Position numbers and translations under genes: made by a program. From NCBI GenBank assembly GCA_903851365.1, contig CAINOB010000002.1, positions 262,051-326,050 of the forward strand: DNA of 64,000 bases, in the 5' to 3' direction. Positions 34,757 through 43,506 of the stretch are shown piece by piece; the first letter of the stretch is position 1, and each line of letters begins with the position of its first letter. Source of the DNA: an uncultured Bacteroidota bacterium (GTDB lineage Bacteria > Bacteroidota > Bacteroidia > Bacteroidales > UBA12481). The notes under the pieces were generated by a model. That model had not been told where the DNA came from, did no database searches, and worked only from the letters and a program-made list of their open reading frames with translations.

Positions 34757-35710
34757 ATGAACCGAATATTATCTGTTTTCAGCATTGCCCTGATTATTCT
34801 GATGTCCTCCTGCCAGCAAGGCGAGAAAAAAATCACTATTGGATATGTCCAGATTTCTCCCGATCCGGTACTGGATGCTGCCAGGGATGGGGTGTTTAAA
34901 GCGCTCAGGGATAGTGGCTTTATCGATGGACAGAAAATAAAGATCCTTGAAAAAAATGCACAAAGCGATTTGTCCATGATCACTATGATCCTGCAATCTT
35001 TCCAGTCCCAGAATGTTGATATGGTCATTACTAACGGTACGCCGTGCATGAATGCCGCCGCTCAGACTATCAAGGGAATTCCGGTGGTTTTTACCGTCGC
35101 TTTCAGCCCGGAACAGATTGGCTTGAAAAATCCTCCGGCCACCCTCACCGGGATTTTTGATGAGCTGAGGGTTAAGGAAATTGTCGACCTGATGCTCGAA
35201 TGCAAACCCGGCATTAAGCGGATCGGCTTTCCTTATAATAATGCTGAGCCCAACGCCGAATATTCTGCAAAAATGCTGGATAAGGAATTTGCTGCCAGGG
35301 GTATTGAAGTCATTCATGCCACGGTCAACAGTACCAATGATATCCTGCAAAGCACACAATATCTGATTGGTAAACAGATTGATGCCCTCGTGGCAGCTGC
35401 TGATAATACCGTTTACCTGGGACTGAATGCCTTGACAAAAATTGCTGCTGAACATAAAATCCCGGTTTTCGTGACCGATCCGATGCAGGTTGACAAAGGA
35501 GCGGCAGTTGGAATCGGGGCCGACTACAGCGATTGGGGATACCAGAGCGGACTTAAGGCTGTCGAGATTCTCCGGGGGAAAAAGCCATCGGAAACGCCAA
35601 TCGCCGCAATGAAAAAGTACCAGATTGCCATCAATCAAAAGGCGGCAGCTGCCCAGGGACTGGTTATTCCGCAGTCAGTAGTTGCCCGGGCCGATAAGAT
35701 TGTTCAGTAG
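34757..35710 (+). CDS. ABC-type substrate-binding lipoprotein (COG2984/TrpX-like)
   Basis: A 317-residue lipoprotein. The true start is ATG 34757 because it begins MNRILSVFSIALIILMSSC with a lipobox, although the frame is open further upstream inside the activase gene. The mature protein has the two-lobed type I periplasmic binding fold (KKITIGYVQISPDPVLDAAR, VDMVITNGTPCMNAAAQTI, GIPVVFTVAFSPEQIGL, VFVTDPMQVDKGAAVGIGAD), matching the COG2984 group, some members of which bind tryptophan/tyrosine. No permease or ATPase gene of that system lies nearby. It follows the glycyl radical pair by 34 bases, so it could deliver or sense the enzyme's substrate. Confidence 0.88.
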   Translation: MNRILSVFSIALIILMSSCQQGEKKITIGYVQISPDPVLDAARDGVFKALRDSGFIDGQKIKILEKNAQSDLSMITMILQSFQSQNVDMVITNGTPCMNAAAQTIKGIPVVFTVAFSPEQIGLKNPPATLTGIFDELRVKEIVDLMLECKPGIKRIGFPYNNAEPNAEYSAKMLDKEFAARGIEVIHATVNSTNDILQSTQYLIGKQIDALVAAADNTVYLGLNALTKIAAEHKIPVFVTDPMQVDKGAAVGIGADYSDWGYQSGLKAVEILRGKKPSETPIAAMKKYQIAINQKAAAAQGLVIPQSVVARADKIVQ

Positions 35711-35780
35711 GGCTTTTTTTGGATAACCGTTTACCGATCAAAATTGCCTCTGCTCCTAAGCGTTTCTGCTTCTCCGCTTC

Positions 35781-36701
35781 TCACCTCCTATGCTTCTCAG
35801 CGAATTCCGGGGAGATGTAATTCTCATAGCTCAGGCATACCTCGGTTGAAAAACCGATCGCGGTTTCAATAATCATAGCCCAGCTGCTTTCTGAAAGGGT
35901 TTCCAACTGATCTCTTTTGATATTTCCCTTATAAATGGAAGCCGTCATCCCGGCATTGAAGTTGTCGCCTGCCCCGATAGTACTTATTGGTGTAATCCGG
36001 GGTACCGGATATTGCTTTGAAAAGGTGGGAGTTTTTACAAAAACCCCATTCGCATTGGCTGTATAGACCAGACAGCTGCAATATTTACGGACTGCCTCGT
36101 AAGCTTCTTCAACATTGGCAGCTCCGAAAATGGTATGAAAATCCTCATCAGAACCCCTTACCAGATCAGCCAATTCCATGTTTTCAAGAATATATGGCCT
36201 GAGTTTTTCGAGTTCTTCCAGATGGGATTTCCTGAAGTTCGGGTCATAGATAATCAGGGCTTTATTTTTCTTTGCCCATTCCATGAATTCAATGAATTTC
36301 TCACGGATTTCTGAGGTAATGGAAAAAAATGATCCGCACAAAACGATATCATCAGGCTTGATTTCAGGTAGACGGATGTTGAGCCTTTCTTTCGGAAAAT
36401 CACGATAAAAAGTATAGTGGGCATCATTCTTTTCATCCAAAAAAGCCATGGCCAATACAGTTTTCCCATTCCGGAACCTATGCACCAGAGAAGTATCAAC
36501 ACCATTGCTGCGCAGAAAATCATCGACCAGTGTACCAACGTCATCCAGAGCGTACTCGCTGATAAACCTGGCTGGGAATTTCATTCGGCCAAGTGATACC
36601 AATCCGTTAAGCATCGATCCGCCCGGCTTGGCCGCCTGTGGCTGACCATTTTTGAAAATGATGTCCAGCACCGTTTCCCCGATTCCGAAAATTTCACGCA
36701 T
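35781..36701 (-). CDS. PfkB family carbohydrate kinase
   Basis: A 306-residue ribokinase-fold kinase phosphorylating a sugar or nucleoside in the cytoplasm. Key motifs are GETVLDIIFKN at the N-terminus, KPGGSMLNGLVSLGRMKFPA (first PfkB signature region) and the catalytic/anion-hole ISTIGAGDNFNAGMTASIYKG with the aspartate base. The sugar specificity cannot be told; fructokinase-like members look similar. It is the last gene of the minus-strand run 40785-35781, 23 bases after the ABC ATPase gene, an unusual partner for an amino-acid-type ABC transporter. Confidence 0.9.
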   Translation of the reverse strand: MREIFGIGETVLDIIFKNGQPQAAKPGGSMLNGLVSLGRMKFPARFISEYALDDVGTLVDDFLRSNGVDTSLVHRFRNGKTVLAMAFLDEKNDAHYTFYRDFPKERLNIRLPEIKPDDIVLCGSFFSITSEIREKFIEFMEWAKKNKALIIYDPNFRKSHLEELEKLRPYILENMELADLVRGSDEDFHTIFGAANVEEAYEAVRKYCSCLVYTANANGVFVKTPTFSKQYPVPRITPISTIGAGDNFNAGMTASIYKGNIKRDQLETLSESSWAMIIETAIGFSTEVCLSYENYISPEFAEKHRR

Positions 36702-36724
36702 AGTTATTACTGATTTCCAACTGC

Positions 36725-37807
36725 CTACTCTCCCTTCACCTTGAGCAGCAAAACATTCTTCCCATTCTTGTACTCATAATCAACGCTTTTGCATCTGCCT
36801 TTAATGAGCTTGATGCCGATATCATCGTCTAAAACCCCCTCGTCAAATGGATTTTCTGGCGCTCCGGCACTCTCACACAGAATTTCTACCGTCCCGTCTT
36901 TTTCGGAATAGGAAAGACTCAGGTTGATATCCGTATAGCTTTTCTGCAAGCCCAGAACTTCTTCACCGATGAGTGCCACAAAACCGGCCACTCGTTTGGT
37001 GAGTCCGTGCTTTTCACAGAAACTTTCCATTTCGGCCTGCATGGCATATAAGTCGAAGTTTTCATTGGTGATATGGTAACGCAGGCTGCGGATCCGGTTA
37101 ATGAATGCTTTGGTCTTTTCTTTCTGAGGATTTTCGAAAATCTGTTTTGGGGTGCCCTCTTCGTAAATCAAACCCTCATCCATATAAAATACCCGGCTCG
37201 AAATGTTTCTTGCAAATTCCATCTCGTGGGTGACAATAATCATAGTCATACCTTCGCGTGCCAGGCGCCGGATAACCGCCAGAACCTCACTTACCATGGT
37301 GGGGTCGAGTGCCGAGGTGGGCTCGTCAAACAGAAGGATTTCAGGCTCCATAGCCATGCATCTTGCTATTGCCACACGCTGCTTTTGACCACCTGAAAGT
37401 TCATCGGGAAAACTGTGGGCTTTTTCTGCCAACCCAACGAGCTTTAGCAGGGCCTTGGCTTTCGTATTTGCCTCTTCTTTGCTCTTTCCCTGTAATTTCA
37501 ATGGTCCCAACGTAAGGTTTTCCAATACGGTAAGGTGTGAAAACAGGTTGAACGATTGAAAAACCATTCCCATCTTCTGACGAAGTTTTGGAACGTTGGT
37601 CGTTTTATCCAGTAGCGGAACACCATCAATAAAGATCTGGCCGCCGGTCGGAGTTTCGAGCAGGTTCAGGCAACGGAGAAAGGTACTTTTCCCGGTGCCT
37701 GATGGGCCGATTACCGAAATGATTTCTCCTTTTTCTATATCAACACTAACATCTTTCAGAACTACCAGTTCGCCAAAATGTTTCGAAAGGTTTCTTACAG
37801 TTATCAT
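36725..37807 (-). CDS. Polar amino acid ABC transporter ATPase with RsbW-like C-terminal domain
   Basis: Residues 1-240 are a GlnQ-type ABC ATPase energising the fused permease encoded upstream: Walker [10 protein letters not shown] (residues 34-42), Q-loop [10 protein letters not shown], signature [14 protein letters not shown], Walker [14 protein letters not shown], switch VTHEM. Residues about 245-360 are extra: [36 protein letters not shown] and [20 protein letters not shown] resemble the HATPase_c domain of RsbW/SpoIIAB-type anti-sigma kinases. The N-box asparagine and the G-box glycines look lost, so it may bind a STAS partner without kinase activity. It overlaps the permease gene by four bases (ATGA). 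Confidence 0.85.
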   Translation of the reverse strand: MITVRNLSKHFGELVVLKDVSVDIEKGEIISVIGPSGTGKSTFLRCLNLLETPTGGQIFIDGVPLLDKTTNVPKLRQKMGMVFQSFNLFSHLTVLENLTLGPLKLQGKSKEEANTKAKALLKLVGLAEKAHSFPDELSGGQKQRVAIARCMAMEPEILLFDEPTSALDPTMVSEVLAVIRRLAREGMTMIIVTHEMEFARNISSRVFYMDEGLIYEEGTPKQIFENPQKEKTKAFINRIRSLRYHITNENFDLYAMQAEMESFCEKHGLTKRVAGFVALIGEEVLGLQKSYTDINLSLSYSEKDGTVEILCESAGAPENPFDEGVLDDDIGIKLIKGRCKSVDYEYKNGKNVLLLKVKGE

Positions 37808-40785
37808 GAGTGTGCCTCCAATTCTCTAGTAATGCGTTTTCTTTTCGGATCTACTGAAACCTCTACATAGCCAAGGGCCCAGGTCAAGAGCCAGGAGATG
37901 ATCAGGTAAAGGACCGCGGCCATGATCAGCGGGAAAAAGGCGTCAAATGTGCGGCTTCTGATAATATCGCTGGCTTTAGTTAAATCCTGTACGGCAATGT
38001 ATCCTACAATGGAGGTCATCTTAACCAGGGAAATAAATTCGCCCTTATAAACAGGCAGCAAATGCCGTAATGCCTGCGGGGCAATGATATGAATGAAAGT
38101 CTGGACTTTAGTGAAGCCACCCGCAATTCCGGCTTCATTCTGACCTTTATCTATACTTTCGATGGAAGTTCGGAACATCTCCGAAACATACGCCCCGAAA
38201 TTCAATCCGAAAGCAAACACGGCGACCACCGCGGGATTGATATTTACCGATGCGAAAACAATGTAATAGATGATCATCAGGAGCACGAGTACCGGAGTTC
38301 CCCGAAGCAATGATATATATATGATCGCAATGGTCGAAAGAATTTTATTACTCGACATTTTCATCCAGCAGATCAGGCCACCGAGCATCGTGCCGAAAAT
38401 CGCTGCGAAAAAGGAGATCATTATCGTAAGAATCAAACCATCGATGATCAGCAAATATCTTTTCTCCAGGATGATGTTATTGTAGAAGCTGTCGGAAACC
38501 TTGGCTAAAAAAGACTTCTTTACCGCTTTCACTTCCTGACCTGCATATGCTGTCAGATTTGTTTTAGCCGCTACCACGGCGGTGCGGAACAGGGCATAAG
38601 AATCTGAAAAATCGATTTGTTTGCTTCGCTCCGCAGATATGGCAATCCCGTCGGAAACCATTTCAACCTTTCCGGCTGCCAATGCGGCAACCAGTGAAGG
38701 GAATTCCATCGTCGTCATTTCGAGCTGGTAGCCTCTGCGACTGGCAAAGGTTTTTATCATCTCGATGTCGAAGCCGACATATTCCCCGTTCATGAAGGAA
38801 ACATACGGAAGATCATCGACCGATACCCCGACTTTCAGTATTTTCCCTGATGTCGGGTTCTTAAATGTCGGCATCACTGCCTTTTCAGCATCTTCAACGA
38901 ACCAGCGATTGTAAATCTTATCATAGGTGCCATCGCCCTTAATCTCTTTCAAATAATCGTTGAAATTTTGCCGAATTTCAGGATTCTTCTTGCTGAATCC
39001 AACCCCGAGTGGCATGTCCAGTACTTTGTCGCTGAGCAATCCCATCTCAGGATTGTGCTTCATCAGCAATCGTGCAGTGATCAGATCGAGCATCGCGGCA
39101 TCGATTTTTCCTGACTTCACCGACAGGATCAGGTCGGCCGTGCTCTCATACCGTAATATCTGTGCTTTCGGGTATTTTTTGGCAACAAATGCATCATGAA
39201 CCGTGCCGGTGAAAACACCAATTTTTTTGTCTGCAATGTCGTCCAATACCGATAGCTTGCCTGATTCAGGTGTTGCCATATCTGCTTTCCTGACAATCAG
39301 GCTGGCTCCGGATTCACTGTAGGGATCACCGAAATCAATCTGCTTTTCCCTTTCCTCCGTAATGAACATGGAGGCAGTGATGATATCAATCTTGTTTGTG
39401 GATATCGAGGCAATCAAGCTGCCGAACGGGAGAGCTACGGGCTCATATTTTTTTCCGCAAAAGGCTGCAAAGCGTTTCGACAATTCAATGTCAAAGCCGT
39501 GCAGTTCTCCGTTCAGGATGAATCCATAGGGCCTGCCCAGATCATTGACCACCCCGGCTTTGAGTGTCCCGTTGGCAGTGGAGCCCCCGATAACCGGCAT
39601 GGAATCTATTGCTTTGTTCATCCACCGTTCGATCATGTTGTCATAGACTCCGTTGGATTTTATCTGTTTCAGAAAAACATTAAACTGTTCCCTCAGCGCG
39701 TCATTGTCGCTGTTGAATCCGGCACCGATCGGAACGTAAAAAATGTTCTTGGCCAGAACTCCGAAATCAGGATTCGATTTGAGCAGGTCAGGAACAGCGG
39801 ATTGATCGTGAAACAGTCCGTCAACCTTACCGGTTTGCAAGGCAACCATCAGGTCAGCAACGTTTTGATATTGTAGAACTTTTGCCTGCGGATAGGTCCG
39901 CGTGGCGTAACCGTCATAAACCGATCCGAGAAGTACCCCTATTTTTTTATCCTTAATATCGTCGACCGTCCGCAGCTTGCCTTTGCCTGCAGGCTCCTGT
40001 TTTCCTGAATCATCTTTAACCAATACAGCCAGGCCACTGGGATAATAGCTTTCGGAGAACAAAACCTTCTTAGCCCGCTCTTCAGTGATAGACAGGCCTG
40101 CACCTACCATATCCACTTTCCCTGAAATCAGTGCCGGAATCATCGCCCCGAACTCCATATTTACCAACTCAATCTGCTTGCCCAGTTTTTGTGCGATATA
40201 AGTGGCAAATTCAATGTCGAACCCAACTACATTACGGTCACCATCCACAAACGACATTGGTTCGGTAACAGCGGCTGTACCAAACTTTAACGTTCCATTC
40301 GTTCCGGTAAGTTCAATTTTAGGCATGGGCGCCGGAGATCCCTTCAATGGAAACCAGCGCTTCATCATATCATCATACTTGCCATTCGATTTTAAGTCGG
40401 CCAGAGTTTTATCAATGGCAGCCTTTAACTCAGCATCCTTCATCTGAACAGCGAAACCATACTTATCGTCCATCAGCAGTTCCGGAAGAATTAATACACC
40501 GTCGTTTTTCCCGGCTATATTCTGGAGAACCGGCTTGTCATAAACCGCTGCATCTGCTTTCCCTCCTTTAACTGCCAATGCGCAGTCAAGAACGCTGTTG
40601 AAGTACTTGAATTTAGCATCAGGAAATCTTTTAAGAACAAATTGATCTGCAACGGTCCCTGTTGGAACGGCAAATGTTTTACCTCCCTTGAGCACAGTGA
40701 GGTCCTTGACTTTAGTCTCCTTATTGCCACATCCCGAGAGAGAGATTACGACAATAAGAACCATCAGATGTAACAGCTGTTTCAT
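37804..40785 (-). CDS. Amino acid ABC permease fused to a phase-shifted array of binding-protein domains
   Basis: A 993-residue lipoprotein-permease fusion. Lipobox cysteine C19 (ISLSGC) anchors the N-terminus. Residues about 28-146 match only the second half of an SBP_bac_3 domain ([20 protein letters not shown] to [11 protein letters not shown]). Two complete SBP_bac_3 domains follow (about 164-391 and 405-641). Residues about 655-750 match only the first half ([20 protein letters not shown] to [15 protein letters not shown]). A HisM/GlnP-type permease ends the chain (about 775-985) with the EAA loop region [20 protein letters not shown]. Together with the adjoining ATPase this is a complete importer. 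The stepped array, half + two + half, is odd. Confidence 0.92.
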   Translation of the reverse strand: MKQLLHLMVLIVVISLSGCGNKETKVKDLTVLKGGKTFAVPTGTVADQFVLKRFPDAKFKYFNSVLDCALAVKGGKADAAVYDKPVLQNIAGKNDGVLILPELLMDDKYGFAVQMKDAELKAAIDKTLADLKSNGKYDDMMKRWFPLKGSPAPMPKIELTGTNGTLKFGTAAVTEPMSFVDGDRNVVGFDIEFATYIAQKLGKQIELVNMEFGAMIPALISGKVDMVGAGLSITEERAKKVLFSESYYPSGLAVLVKDDSGKQEPAGKGKLRTVDDIKDKKIGVLLGSVYDGYATRTYPQAKVLQYQNVADLMVALQTGKVDGLFHDQSAVPDLLKSNPDFGVLAKNIFYVPIGAGFNSDNDALREQFNVFLKQIKSNGVYDNMIERWMNKAIDSMPVIGGSTANGTLKAGVVNDLGRPYGFILNGELHGFDIELSKRFAAFCGKKYEPVALPFGSLIASISTNKIDIITASMFITEEREKQIDFGDPYSESGASLIVRKADMATPESGKLSVLDDIADKKIGVFTGTVHDAFVAKKYPKAQILRYESTADLILSVKSGKIDAAMLDLITARLLMKHNPEMGLLSDKVLDMPLGVGFSKKNPEIRQNFNDYLKEIKGDGTYDKIYNRWFVEDAEKAVMPTFKNPTSGKILKVGVSVDDLPYVSFMNGEYVGFDIEMIKTFASRRGYQLEMTTMEFPSLVAALAAGKVEMVSDGIAISAERSKQIDFSDSYALFRTAVVAAKTNLTAYAGQEVKAVKKSFLAKVSDSFYNNIILEKRYLLIIDGLILTIMISFFAAIFGTMLGGLICWMKMSSNKILSTIAIIYISLLRGTPVLVLLMIIYYIVFASVNINPAVVAVFAFGLNFGAYVSEMFRTSIESIDKGQNEAGIAGGFTKVQTFIHIIAPQALRHLLPVYKGEFISLVKMTSIVGYIAVQDLTKASDIIRSRTFDAFFPLIMAAVLYLIISWLLTWALGYVEVSVDPKRKRITRELEAHS

Positions 40786-40884
40786 GTTCTTGTATTTGCG
40801 GGAAAAAATAAAAATACAAAAGAAAACTTAACCTATACGAAGGTTTAAAATAAATTACACGAACGACAGTTTCCTTGATTTTAT

Positions 40885-40892
40885 TAACTTTG
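40885..40892 (+). promoter_or_regulatory. Putative -7 element of the BMP lipoprotein gene
   Basis: TAACTTTG matches TAnnTTTG, 43 bases before ATG 40936 in the divergent gap. No -33 TTTG is found at standard spacing. Confidence 0.4.
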
Positions 40893-40935
40893 GGAATCAT
40901 CACCCAATCGAAAAAACAACCTGAATCGAACTGAG

Positions 40936-41955
40936 ATGAAACGAAAAACCTTACTGTTTTTTTTGCTTGTTTTATTGATTTTCGATCCGATGCCATCTTG
41001 TAAAAAGGATGTTCCTGTGCTTAAAATTGGTTTGGCAAGCGCTTTTGGAACTTTGCATGATGGTGGATTTAATCAGCAGGTGCTCACCGGGCTGGAAACT
41101 GCTGCCCTGGATATCCCAATTTCATGGGTGGCCAGGGAATGTGCTACAGCCGCCGAAATGGACAGTAATATCTGGTATTTCGCAAAAAATAATTATGATA
41201 TTGTGATTTCACTCGGATACAATGCATCTGAAGCCACTTTGCAAGCCGCAAATTCTTATCCATCAACTAAATTCATTCTTCTTGATTATGCTTTTCCAAC
41301 CGTTCCGTCGAACCTCGTCTGTATTAATTACAAAGTCGATGAGGCTTCATTTCCTTGTGGATACCTGGCTGCTTACTGGGCGAATTTGAAAGACCCTGCC
41401 AGTCCCATAGTGGGCTATGTGGCGGGCCCCCAGATTCCGGAAATCGATCAGTTTACCGTGAGTTTTGAAAAGGGGATGGAATATTATAATTCCCGATATC
41501 ATAAAACAGTCACTGCTGCCGGGTCGCATGCCGGGAATTTTAACGATACGCTGCAAGGCGCCAATCTGGCCGACAGCCTGATCAGGCGGGGAGCCGATGT
41601 GATCTTTGCCTGCGGCGGAAGAATGGGAAATGGAGCACTTTATAAAGCCAAGGAATCGAAAGTCAATGCTATAGGCGTGGATACCGATCAATATTATTCA
41701 ATCCCTGATGTTGGCTCAAACTTGCTGACATCCTGCATGAAACGCTTGGATGTGTCGGTCGGGATGGAATTAAACAGTATTTCCAACGGACAGTTTCATG
41801 GCGGGCAAATCCTTCACTCGGATCTTCAGAATAATGGAGTCGATTTGGCCCCTTACCACGATTTTGATACCCAGATTTCGAATACGATAAAGCAGGAGAT
41901 CCAGGCTATTAAAAGCGGGATAAAAAACGGCACCATCTCTACCGGCTGGAAATAG
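40936..41955 (+). CDS. BMP family (PnrA/Med-like) substrate-binding lipoprotein
   Basis: A 339-residue lipoprotein (hydrophobic signal followed by the lipobox-like PMPSC). It matches the BMP/PnrA family: LKIGLASAFGTLHDGGFNQQ, a YDIVISLGYNASEA segment, VCINYKVDEASFPCGYLAAYWA, IVGYVAGPQIPEIDQFTVSF, ADVIFACGGRMGNGALYKA and NAIGVDTDQYY. Characterised members bind purine nucleosides for ABC import, but no BMP-type permease or ATPase is in the window, so it may be a receptor-only protein or use a distant transporter. It diverges from the amino acid ABC operon with a 150-base shared control region and runs convergent with the AlbA_2 gene, nine bases apart. Confidence 0.88.
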   Translation: MKRKTLLFFLLVLLIFDPMPSCKKDVPVLKIGLASAFGTLHDGGFNQQVLTGLETAALDIPISWVARECATAAEMDSNIWYFAKNNYDIVISLGYNASEATLQAANSYPSTKFILLDYAFPTVPSNLVCINYKVDEASFPCGYLAAYWANLKDPASPIVGYVAGPQIPEIDQFTVSFEKGMEYYNSRYHKTVTAAGSHAGNFNDTLQGANLADSLIRRGADVIFACGGRMGNGALYKAKESKVNAIGVDTDQYYSIPDVGSNLLTSCMKRLDVSVGMELNSISNGQFHGGQILHSDLQNNGVDLAPYHDFDTQISNTIKQEIQAIKSGIKNGTISTGWK

Positions 41956-41964
41956 ATTGAATAA

Positions 41965-43158
41965 TCAGAACCTCTCGCCGATATACTTCAGGGCTTCACT
42001 GATTTCGAGATTGCCGCTGCTCGGACCTATCCTGATATAAAACATTTCGTCGAAACCGCTTTGACGGAGGAATACTGGTTTCGGACTGCGTTTGCATTTT
42101 ACCCTGCACACGGTTTTTCCATCGATCTTATCCAGTGTGGTCTTTATGTAGGGGCTCACATCCTGCCCGATAGAGGTCTTAATCAGATTCCACACGTGGA
42201 GCAGAAATTTGTCATCATTCGCAAAACCATCAGTTTCCACACCGATAATCGATCCATCGTCGGCAACTCCCAGCAGGAGGTCACCACCCTCTGAATTCAG
42301 GAATGCAGTGATCGATTTCAACGCGGCATGCTCAATGGCCGGATTTTTTTTGGCTTGCCGGATATCCCATCGGAAGGTGCTTTTAAATTCCAGTTTGTCA
42401 TGCTCACCTTGATTGATCAGCTCGGCAATAACCGACATTTTTTTATCCGGGCTTTCATAAAAGCTAAGGAATTCCATGGTTTTCAAAGCTTGTTCATGGA
42501 CCTCGCTGAAACTCCTCCCTGATGGTCCGGATTGAGCAGGCATAGCTGCCAGTGCATATTCCGATGGCGAAATCTGCGACAATACCAGAAGCATCGGAAG
42601 CAGGATACCACTTTTATGTCCAACGGAAAGAAGGTTTACCGCTGCCCTTTTTTCATTCCGGAGGCCTTCATATTTTTCCCGGATGAACGCTGTGGCCTCA
42701 ACGGCATTGTTCGTTGGCAGAAAATCCCTGAGACCTTTCGTAATCACTGATGCACCCAGAAACATCAGATTTAGCATACCGGAATTTCCATCGGGATCAT
42801 CCAGCACCTTCTGAGCGTTAAAAACCGGGCCGCTCCTGCCAGGATTTAATCTTGCTTTCAAAAGAGGATCTCCTGAAACCAGATCGTCAAAATGTTCATT
42901 CACCGGATCAACCCCTTTCTCCAGAAAATCCTTGCAAAAGGAAAGCAAGCTGAAGCTGCTGATGGTTTGAATGTCGATTTGCTTCGCCAGTGTAAGCTTG
43001 ATCATCAGATGCTTGAGCAGTCGGGAATCATTGTGGGCTATCTCAGCGCCACCTGGCGTGGTAAGTGGTGAATGGTCGTAATAAATGACAAAGTCACTGT
43101 CGCGCATTACCAGGTCGAGGTTTTGCGGATCGATGTTTCCGGATTTATTTAATATCAT
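41965..43158 (-). CDS. AlbA_2 (Schlafen-type) ATP-binding-domain protein
   Basis: A 397-residue cytoplasmic protein. Residues about 255-370 carry an AlbA_2/Schlafen domain: GEHDKLEFKSTFRWD at its start, ALKSITAFLNSEGGDLLLGV with ADDGSIIGVETD, and the RIGPSSGNLEISEALKYI end. The N-terminal 240 residues are helical and not recognised. Domains of this type occur in nucleases, transcriptional regulators and signalling proteins. Here the gene is last in an operon with a STAS gene nine bases upstream and an aldehyde dehydrogenase, so a regulatory role downstream of the STAS protein is a reasonable but unproven guess. Confidence 0.8.
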   Translation of the reverse strand: MILNKSGNIDPQNLDLVMRDSDFVIYYDHSPLTTPGGAEIAHNDSRLLKHLMIKLTLAKQIDIQTISSFSLLSFCKDFLEKGVDPVNEHFDDLVSGDPLLKARLNPGRSGPVFNAQKVLDDPDGNSGMLNLMFLGASVITKGLRDFLPTNNAVEATAFIREKYEGLRNEKRAAVNLLSVGHKSGILLPMLLVLSQISPSEYALAAMPAQSGPSGRSFSEVHEQALKTMEFLSFYESPDKKMSVIAELINQGEHDKLEFKSTFRWDIRQAKKNPAIEHAALKSITAFLNSEGGDLLLGVADDGSIIGVETDGFANDDKFLLHVWNLIKTSIGQDVSPYIKTTLDKIDGKTVCRVKCKRSPKPVFLRQSGFDEMFYIRIGPSSGNLEISEALKYIGERF

Positions 43159-43166
43159 TCTATGAA

Positions 43167-43496
43167 CTACGTAACGATTAATATCTCATCCAACCCTGCG
43201 ATTTTAAAAGTCTTTTTCAGGAAGGGATCGCAATTAACGATAGTAAGATTGCCTCTGGGTACTTGTTTGGCTACCGTTATGCAGATCCGAATGAATGAGG
43301 AGGCAATATAATTCACCTCGGTCATATCGAACAGGATTTTATCGTTGACCATTACCGCCGGATCATCTGTGCCTCTCAGGGTGTTCAGCTTGGCGTACAG
43401 CTCATCGCACAGGTTAAAGCTGGCGATCGTATCGAGGCGCCCTGCGAAAAAGCAGGTCAGTGCTTTTTCGGACTTGTTATAATTGAACTTAAGCAT
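43167..43496 (-). CDS. STAS-domain protein (anti-sigma factor antagonist-like)
   Basis: A 109-residue single STAS domain like SpoIIAA/RsbV: strand LTCFFAGRLDTIASFNLCDE, then KILFDMTEVNYIASSFIRIC where S66/S67 align with the phosphorylated serine of DSSG-type antagonists, and a C-terminal GNLTIVNCDPFLKKTFKIAG strand-helix. The preceding aspartate of the DSSG motif is alanine and the glycine is phenylalanine, so phosphorylation is uncertain. Such proteins bind RsbW-type kinases. The only RsbW-like domain seen in the window is the C-terminus of the ABC ATPase at 36725-37807, about 5 kb away. It lies between aldehyde dehydrogenase and AlbA_2 genes in one operon. Confidence 0.85.
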   Translation of the reverse strand: MLKFNYNKSEKALTCFFAGRLDTIASFNLCDELYAKLNTLRGTDDPAVMVNDKILFDMTEVNYIASSFIRICITVAKQVPRGNLTIVNCDPFLKKTFKIAGLDEILIVT

Positions 43497-43506
43497 TTTG
43501 ATCTTT

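Noticed and set aside
34769-35638. 289-codon minus-strand frame opposite the COG2984-type lipoprotein gene
   Set aside because: The plus strand has a lipoprotein signal and a clear binding-protein fold; the antisense frame has no family resemblance.
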